64,000 nucleotides of DNA from contig CM060732.1 of the NCBI GenBank assembly GCA_030704615.1, positions 10,852,001-10,916,000 on the forward strand. Reading direction: 5' to 3'. Source of the DNA: Takakia lepidozioides. Taxonomy: Eukaryota > Streptophyta > Takakiopsida > Takakiales > Takakiaceae. Under the pieces are notes generated by a model. The model was not told the origin of the DNA and did not search any database. It saw nothing but the letters and a program-made list of their open reading frames with translations. Below are positions 56,481 to 64,000 of the stretch, in pieces. Position 1 is the first letter of the stretch. Every line of letters starts with the position of its first letter. The position numbers were made by a program, and so were the translations under genes.

Positions 56481-57329
56481 CTCTGCATGCCAACCTTAGG
56501 GGATATTTATATCCCCACCCTTCTTTTTTCCAACAAATCCAATAATGGCCCACATTTTCGCCTTCAGAGAGTCATGAACACGTGGCCGGGATGGACGACT
56601 GTGAAGTCCGGGGGGAGCCACGTCAGATGGGTGCGGCCTCTCCGCGTCTGCCACGTCAGAGATGCGAGGTCCAAGGGCGGCAGGCAGCCTCATCACTCGA
56701 GACTCTGCGCTGTACCGCCTGCTCTCTCTGCTCGCTCGCTCGCTCGCTCGATGGCGGGCCCCGGTGTGTGGAACGTGCACAGGAGCGTGCAACACTGCTG
56801 CTTCTCTTTTTTCGTGTTTCTAACTGAGATGTCTTCACTGACCTTTTCTTGATTTCTCTTTTCCTGGTTTGTGCTGGGGATCTTTGATGCTCTTTGCTTC
56901 TCCGTTCTTTCCTCGCTTCTCAGTTGAACTGACGATTCCTCTTGTTGTAATCAATTTATTGGATATTTTTGGGTTTAGTCTCTTCAAGATTTTCCATGCT
57001 CGACGGCCGCTGTGTTCGAGAAAGGGTGTTTAGATGACGAGCATCGCGAACAGACGTACTTGGCTGCTGTGAGAGGTCTTTTCCAGTTCCAAATTCTGGC
57101 AGGCTGGAGATTTGGGTCTCTAGTGATCAGCGCAGGAGAACGTGAATGAAATCGGGGTGGGGAGAGGAGGAAGTGAAGCGATCAAAAGAGAACAGGATTT
57201 CTGAGTGAGGAGATGAGGCTGAAAGATTTTGATGGAAGTGTTGTAGACAAGAGAAGTGGTTCGTGTTAGTGGAGGGAGAGTGAAGAGGTACAACAATATC
57301 GATAGGCGGGGGAGGAGGAGTGTTAGAGA
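56481..57329. other. upstream region of the GT14 gene
   Basis: No separate gene supported. A (CTCG)n microsatellite lies at 56731-56752. The T/C-rich stretch 56800-57000 resembles a plant 5' leader. The frame on the minus strand at 56496-56795 is compositional. Confidence 0.45.
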
Positions 57330-59003
57330 ATGCAGTGGAAGCCAGCCCCTCTGTCGGAGGATACGGGGTTGTTAGGAAGAGCAGGACCAGGCAGGCCACA
57401 ATCATCAAAGCGGGAATGGCCGCTCCAGCTGAGCAAAATGATTTGTTTTTGCACACTTCTAGGGGCAGGGGTGTTGCTGGGACTGGTAGTAAGCCTTAAC
57501 CTGATGGGGTACATAACGACACAACAGAAGTATTTTTCAAATTTCTCAACTTCTTGTGTAGATTGTGTCCCTGCTTCCCATGTAGTAGTTGATCCTTTGC
57601 ATCATAATATGTCAGATGAAGAGCTTCTATGGCGGGCATCATGGGCACCGCGACGCCCCGGGATCCCCATCCATCGCACTCCTAAAATTGCCTTCATGTT
57701 CCTCACAATTGGACCTCTGCCCCTGGCGCCGCTCTGGGAGAGATTCTTCAAGGGCCACGAAGAATTTTTCTCCATCTACATCCATGCACTTCCCGGCTAC
57801 GAACCAGACGAATCGTCAAAATCTCTTTTTCACGGGCGCCATATCCCAAGTCAGGTGAGTTACTGAATCAGCACATCATGCTCCAATTCAACTTCTGATC
57901 TGATTAGGTCTATCACCTGGATGTTGTCGCACTTCATACCAGATATTTTCAAAGGTGTTTTAACAGTGTTAATACGGTGTTAATACGTTGTCATTTGGAC
58001 TAGGTGCTTTCTTGCTTCAGCTCATGTTGCGAAAGATTTCTGTTCTACCATTTCATCTTCCTTCCTCTCACTTGTTGGTTGCATGATCCTTCCTATCACG
58101 CCCTGTTTCTCTCTTTCTAGGGGTTAAAATTATGGTCTTGACTCCAGACATGTTTGAGCAAGTAAAATTCAGAGGAGAGATGGAGAAGAGGAGCTAGAAG
58201 GATGCCACTCAATGATGATACCGAACACTGAGGATCTGCAATCGTTGACCCTTGCTCAAAAAGTGGGAGCCAGAGTTAAAATATCTTGGATGGTAAAATT
58301 GCTGAAAGCCTGATGAGAGTGGCTCTCATTCTTGATATTCTTTTCAATGGTTGTGGCTTCTGGTGATTAATTGTAGGTGGCGGACTGGGGTGATATTACA
58401 ATGTGCGATGCCGAAAGACGGCTGCTGGCCAATGCGCTGCTGGACTACTCAAATGAGCGTTTCGTCCTTCTGTCAGAAACATGTGCACCTCTGTTCAATT
58501 TCACATTTTCCTACAACTACATCATAAAAGCACATCACAGCTTTACCGGGGTGTTTGATGACCCAGGGCCCTTTGGGCGGGGCAGATATGATCAAAACAT
58601 GTTACCTGAGGTCACTCTCGATCAGTGGCGCAAAGGCAGCCAGTGGTTTGAGGTGAACCGTAAACTGGCTCTTTACATTATTGCAGATGTCAAGTACTAT
58701 CCCAAGTTTCGGGACTTTTGCAAGCCTGTTTGCTATGTTGACGAGCATTACATCCCCACCATGCTGTATATAGAATTTGAGTCAAAATTGGCGAAGAGGA
58801 GTGTGACTTCTGTGGACTGGTCCAGGGGGGGCTCTCATCCAGCAATGTTTGGCAAGGAGGATGTATCAGATGCATTCCTTCGACGTCTTAGGGATGACCG
58901 GGGTTGCGATTATAATGGTGAACCACGGCATATCTGCTACTTGTTTGCTAGGAAATTCTCTCCAAATGCCTTGGAGAATTTACTGCAGCATTCCGCCTTT
59001 TAG
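57330..59003 (+). CDS. GT14-family glycosyltransferase (core-2/I-branching, DUF266 type), two exons
   Basis: Exon 1 57330-57854 and exon 2 58377-59003 (donor CAG|GTGAGT, acceptor attgtag, phase 0) give 383 residues, normal for the plant family. Type II Golgi topology: a short cytosolic tail, one membrane segment ([25 protein letters not shown], about residues 37-61) and a lumenal domain. Diagnostic blocks: [125 protein letters not shown] and [12 protein letters not shown]10 of rice, a member, affects wall cellulose and arabinogalactan proteins; substrate here is unknown. The start is the first ATG with the membrane anchor downstream. It sits between the two copies of the LRR duplication. Confidence 0.94.
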
Positions 59004-59627
59004 GACCCTCTCTCACACCTGGGTTCTAGTGTCTGACCACAAGCTACAGTAAGGACAGATTGACCAGTATGCCACTCCTCTCTCTCTCTCTCTCCCAAAC
59101 TGGGTACAGGGTCTATGGCCAAAAGGCTACGGCAAACGTCATCTTATGAGTACATTCTCTCTCTATTGTAAACCCCCACATTCTCTTTTCACAGCATTAG
59201 GCCGTGTTAGGCAGGAACCTGCTTAGCGATATCAGGATTAATTATTTTTATTTGTGCAATCCCATAGAGTCACTGTGCTTCCTATGGATGGAATAAATTG
59301 TCTTCATCCTCTTCTTCACCTGATGTGGAAGATCCTGTATTAGAGAATTATCTCAGCCATGCCTGAACGTTAATTTTCCTATAATCTCACTACCCCTATC
59401 GTGTGATGTGCAGTTTTACTTATCTGTGCAAGATGCAGGTAAACTCCGACCTTCTACCATTGATGCTGTTGAATGGGCTGGCTCTTGCCGATTCGCCCTA
59501 GAATCAAAAGTGAACACTATTTTTTCAGCGGACCTTTTACCTGCAGGGCAGAAAGGGCAGAGAACCTCAACTGCAGATGCAGTTGCCATGAGGGACATCG
59601 TGTAATATTACCAATCCACAAATTTAA
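59004..59627. other. 3' region of the GT14 gene, no other gene seen
   Basis: A (CT)n microsatellite at 59072-59095. An open frame at 59408-59605 (TIDAVEWAGSCRFALESKVNTIFSADLLP) has no recognised domain. Confidence 0.45.
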
Positions 59628-60470
59628 TCTAGAAGGTCCTTCGAACTTATGCTATCAGCAAGCGCGAGCTTCTGCTGCCCTGTCAACTCCCCAACAGACT
59701 CTGGTAGGCTATTCAATTGACATCGTGTGAGGTCCAAGAGTAGTAAGTTTCTGAGCTGCCCAATGGAATGTGGCAGACTCTTCAGACTTGTACAGTTAGT
59801 GCCAATTAGGTTCTATAGTCTTCTCAACTCTCCAAGAGACTCCGGTAATCCCTGAATAGAGCTGCACTGGGCGAAGTTGAAATCGCACAGGTCCCTCAAC
59901 TGCCCAATAGAATGGGGCAGGTTCTTCATTCTTTGTCAATGGGCAAGGTTAAGCTTTTGTAGACCTCTCAATTTTCCCATCGACTCAGGTGCATGCTCAA
60001 TGGAGTGGCAATATAAAAGGTCTAATTCAGGTCTGTCAATTGCGCAATCCAATGAGGCATCGAGTGACAGGCAGCCCTGCCGGTTGAGCTCTTGTAGCTC
60101 TCTTAATTTTCCGATGGACTGGTACATTCTTGATACATACACAGTTTGATAGAGTCAACCTCAGCAACCCTCCCAGTTCCCCAAGAGACTCTGGTAGATT
60201 CCTAGTGGAGTCAAAATACTCGAAGGTAAGTAAGCTCTTGCAAGTCCCAGCTCGGATTTACAATGGAAAATGGCAGACTTCTGATACTCATGCAATCAGT
60301 AAGAGTTAGCTTTCGGAGCCCTCCGAACACTCCAATACAGATGGGAAGGCTTTCAAGTGACTTACATTGTGGGAGGTCTAGCTCCTCATGCCTCCCAACC
60401 CATGCCCAATGGATTTTTGGAGGTTTTTCAGACTTGTACAATTAGCAAGCTGTAGCTTTAAAAGCCCCAA
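59628..60470 (-). pseudogene. leucine-rich-repeat protein, copy B, heavily decayed
   Basis: Same family and orientation as copy A. 59640-60140 aligns with 53800-54390 of copy A (for example agtaagtttctgagctgccca, ttctcaactctccaagaga, gacctctcaatttt) and 60150-60470 with 54410-54700. Deletions remove several repeats (among others the stretch equivalent to 54215-54300) and frames are broken throughout. No long open frame is left; short ones read GKLRELQELNRQGCLSL and LPQCKSLESLPICIG. Confidence 0.85.
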
Positions 60471-61143
60471 TGAAATACAGAAAGTACAGAAAGTATGTGA
60501 CTGTTGAGGTGCAATGGCCACATAGCCCTCACCCTCGAACCTCCCTGCTCTTTGACTGTTGGGGGAACTTCTTATAATCGGTCAATTTCAATTGTCCATT
60601 CAACTCTGGCGTCCTAGAGACAGATCTCATTCAAAATTCTGTGCTGTTTCTAATCTCAGACTCTTATCATCTCTGGTCCGCTACTCGATCAGTTTCCGAG
60701 GTTTCAGAACCCAGGAGTGGGAGTCTGGGAACTTTGAACCATGCAGGCCATGCCCAATGCCACCCAAGCAGACCTGACAACACACTATGTAGATCACCAA
60801 ACCACAGACCGCATAAGGCATTGGAATTGCTAGCTGCAGCCTCCATTCTTCTGGAATTTGCCCGGAGTGGCAGTATTGGCCTTTCATTTGCCTTTTCCTT
60901 TCAGATCTTCATCCTCAAGTCTAATGAAACAAAGAATTTTTGGCCTGCATTCTGGACGTTGTTCTTCTTTGGAGATTTGATATTAACAGGCAGGTAAAAG
61001 AAGGGATGTGCATCATCCACCATGCAGAAAAAATTGCATGTGGTAAGGTCATACCAAGATCTCCAGCAATCTCACCTTCCTGCTAGATGATCCAAGTGAG
61101 AAAACTCAGCAGCCTCTCGTCTATGCGATCTGCAAATCCCCTA
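60471..61143. repeat. duplicated intergenic segment, copy B
   Basis: Counterpart of 55555-56261, with the same order of shared strings, leading directly into the 3' end of NUFIP1. About 85-90 percent similar by eye. Contains the 3' untranslated region of NUFIP1 in its right part. Confidence 0.7.
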
Positions 61144-64000
61144 TCACAACGCTGACTCTTCCTCGTCTTCTCCACTACCCTCTTCCTCCCCACTATTACT
61201 AGCACTATCAATCCCATCAATCTCTTCAACATCTAGCCCTATGACCTTTTCCCCATTTACATGAAGTGCATCGATAACAGCAGCATCAGCTGCCAGGACA
61301 TCATCTGAAGACGTCATTGATCCTTGAACGACACTGTCGCCGCTGGCAGCTTCCTGTGTCACCCAATCAAAAAACTCCAGCTCATTTGCAGGCCATTCTA
61401 ACAGGAACGAGTTGTTAACAAAAAACCTGAAACACTGCAAGATATGACTTTTATCACGCCGTATGCCGGAGTCCAACAGCTTGGCAAGCAAAGTGGGCGG
61501 ACGCTTACTAGGGAGCCCCACTCTCTGGTTTCCTCCTTTGCCATCTTTAAGACCTTTATCTCCTGCAGCCTTTCCCCTTGGCCGACGATCATGCACATAA
61601 TGGCATCTGGCTCCCTTTTTGCAAAGACCACGTTGGTGGAAGTAGCAAGGTTGGTCAGAGGTCTTCCGTGGCCCCCTCTTCAACTCTTCTTTTTTAGAAC
61701 TATCAACTATGGATGCTGAACCCGACACTCCTACTGTTGAGATCTCTTCCTGTAACACCTGTGCTCCTTCAGCTACAATATCCCCAGTGCTCACAACCCG
61801 GGGTGCATGGTGCATGGAACCATTCATCACAGCCGAAGACTCAACATTTACATGTGCTACATTGGCTGGCCTCTCTTGCATGGAACCATTCACCACAGCT
61901 GAAGACTCAACATGTACACGTGCTAACTTGGCTGGCTGTTCTTCATCTTCTCTTCCGTCATTTCTCTCCCTGAGTTCGATGTCTTCATTATTGGAACGCT
62001 CCCTCTTTACTCCGTTAGCTGGGCTCTGCTTTAAGGTACTTGGGGTGGACAGGGATCCATTGGAGACTTGGCTTTGAATAGTGCCCCCAGCCACTGGCCT
62101 GGGATGGCCATCCACAGAATGGTCCCTATGGCCCCGGCCCCGTCCTCGCCCAGCCCCGAAAGTATCATAATGGTCTGACATATAATAGGCTGGAACTTCA
62201 GCCACTGGGACACCCAACTCAGCCTGCCTCGCCAACACCTCCTTTAACCTCTGCACAGCCCATTCCCTCTAGCAACGAGCATTAGAGAAATACAGAGATG
62301 ACACTAATTAGAGTTGCATAAGTTGACCCTGGTGATCTGGTGAGTCATAGTTCTCGGTTCATGAGTTCAACTTCAAGCTCCTTCAATGATCAATGCAACA
62401 ACATCCTGTGGTACAAAGCTACAGTAGGAAACTTCACCTGACGTCGTTTCCTCGCATCCTCATCAATCAGCTCCCCACGTGCCTCTTTGGATCGTATCTC
62501 TTCTGCCTACAGAGCCCCCCATTCCATCTCATCAATTCAGGAGATGCCCTACTATTTCTCTAGATTTCTCTTGATAGAAAAATAAATTTTCTGACCTATG
62601 TTGTCTCTAGCAGCAGCGGATCTGTCCGACGATGACCCCCTAGAAAATTAAAATAACCAACCTTGCGTTGGATGTTTGTGGGCGTAGGATAATTCTTCTT
62701 GCGCTCTTCACGCCATCTTCTGACTTCATCTTCAGTCTCTTTTGAGCGTAAGGCTGCAGCCCTGTGTATGAAGTAAATGTAAGTATGATGCAAAGTTTTA
62801 AATACAAACATCAAGTATTTGAACTTAACCAAGGCCAAAACTGAGCTGGACAACTATTAGGTGCTCATAAGGTTTCAGAGCACAAAAGAAATTTTACTGA
62901 ATGCCACTACCTGCAACAATAGCTATGATACCCTTACAACACAGACCCTAAGAAGACCCCAGAGCCAGTCATGAGGACCTTGCGACAGAATTCAGCTTGA
63001 AATTGTCTCAGCACTTGCGCACAGACCGTCATTAAAGATATACACCAATACAAGAGCCTGGTAACCTCTGGACTCACATTTGCATGGTAACCAACAAAGA
63101 TAAAATGAGAGCCCGTGAAAAAGAGCAGATCAACTTAAGTACTTTGGGCATTTGTAGCTGAGGGCTCAACCATGCATGGCATTGTCATGTGGACAGTAAG
63201 GGAGGCACAAGATGAACATACTTGACAGCAGTAGCTGAAAGAGGACCACTACGCTTGCCATGTACGGTTTGCCTGTGCTCCTTAACCATCTTTCCTGAAA
63301 GGCACTCACCAAAATGCTTCAGTCAAAAGAAACAAACAAACCAATGGACTTTGAAAGTTGGGACTCCTCCATCTTTGATACCTTTGTGTGATGAGGAACT
63401 TTGTGAAGAGGGTTTCTAATGAATTTGCATCAGGAGTCATGGCCCACTAAGATTTAGAAAAGGAGAGCAGAGGTCATCACCAGACATTGGCATTGTGGTC
63501 CAGATCTTCCTCAATGAGGCTAGTTCAAACTGAAGCACAATCGACTCCCCATAAACCCTACTAAAACTTGTTTAAGGTTGTGTGCAATCTCACCAGACGC
63601 TGAGAACGAGCAGCCAGGCTCTTCACACTGGACATGAGTACTCAAGTGGGCCGTCATTTGTGACGCAACTATAAAAGTTTTCTCACATGCTTGACACCTC
63701 AACTCCTTTGCCTGCGATCTGCAAGAGTCCCATCAGACTAAATCCTAATCGTGCTGACATGAAAGCCAGCGTTATGAGCAAGATACTAGTCTACTCTCGC
63801 AGCAAACTACCAGAGGATCCGTCCTTTCCGTCCTATCGGAAACCCATCCCCCCAACCAGCTGGAAGACTAGGAGGAACGATTCAAAGAATTACACCAAAC
63901 CTTACGATTGCAGGAATGCAACATCAAGAAATCATAAGAAACAAAGTAGAGACTTACGGTGCGGAAGCTTCTGATCGCCTTGACGCTGGAGGGCGAAGAG
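61144..64000 (-). CDS. NUFIP1: NUFIP1 homologue, 5' end outside window
   Basis: Minus-strand exons: 64000-63958 (partial), 63718-63593, 63294-63222, 62761-62662, 62506-62438 and 62268-61144, all with GT/AG ends. In order they encode a C2H2 finger (CQACEKTFIVASQMTAHLSTH), EHRQTVHGKR, RRWREERKKNYPTPTNIQRK, the charged AEEIRSKEARGELIDEDARKRRQ, then in the last exon an Arg/Gly patch, a CCCH finger (CYFHQRGLCKKGARCHYVH) and RPPTLLAKLLDSGIRRDKSHILQCFRFFVNN, the conserved C-terminal block. NUFIP1 (yeast Rsa1) is a nuclear RNA-binding assembly factor for box C/D snoRNPs working with the R2TP complex. C2H2 finger plus basic NYPT block plus C-terminal block identify it. A 23-residue internal duplication (VESSAVVNGSMQERPA / VESSAVMNGSMHHAP) lies in the last exon. 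Confidence 0.92.

Noticed and set aside
59628-60470. LRR copy B as a functional short LRR gene
   Set aside because: Frames are broken throughout and several repeats are deleted relative to copy A.
1-64000. CRISPR array, bacterial operons or organelle DNA
   Set aside because: Repeats are not of CRISPR form, host genes have GT-AG introns, and no plastid or mitochondrial genes are seen.

Overview
The window looks like nuclear DNA of a streptophyte plant, most likely a seed-free land plant (bryophyte, lycophyte or fern grade). The evidence is a set of GT-AG intron-split genes of plant families: a MIZ1/DUF617 gene, a plant GT14 (DUF266) glycosyltransferase, a KIC/PBP1-like single-EF-hand gene, a NUFIP1 homologue, a TPR gene, and LRR genes of a 24-residue type. 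These sit among decayed plant transposons. The species cannot be fixed from the sequence alone.

Region 1 (1-17683) is two head-to-tail Ty3/gypsy LTR retrotransposons joined through a shared LTR. Both have the order gag - CCHC - protease - C5 cytosine DNA methyltransferase - RT - RNase H - integrase - PHD finger. Copy 1 lacks only the start of its 5' LTR and carries many frameshifts. Copy 2 lacks the 5' half of gag and has two adjacent methyltransferase blocks in swapped order. In both copies an in-frame UAG followed by CAA CCA separates the gag-protease-methyltransferase part from RT, a match to the leaky TMV-type context UAG CAR YYA. The methyltransferase, the PHD finger and this conserved stop together are the most unusual system here.

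Region 2 (17684-31000) is a transposon graveyard. It holds an inverted/tandem repeat cluster, a roughly 100-bp tandem repeat, a MULE-type transposase fragment, a minus-strand C48 (Ulp1-like) protease fragment with upstream Ser/Ala/Pro-rich exons, and several kilobases saturated with GGGGATC-type motifs, ending in a GC-rich tandem array.

Region 3 (31000-38600) has no gene I can support. It contains three foldback (inverted-repeat) structures and dispersed repeats.

Region 4 (38600-64000) is the host gene space: MIZ1-like (+, 3 exons), a KIC-like EF-hand gene (-), a copia remnant (-), a TPR gene with at least ten coding exons (+), an LRR pseudogene (-), a GT14 gene (+, 2 exons), a second decayed LRR copy (-), and NUFIP1 (-, running off the right edge). 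The two LRR blocks belong to a segmental duplication that also copied the 3' tip of NUFIP1. Splice coordinates come from reading GT/AG sites and codon phase by eye. They are firm for MIZ1 and GT14, good for NUFIP1 and most TPR exons, and uncertain at the 5' end of the TPR gene.
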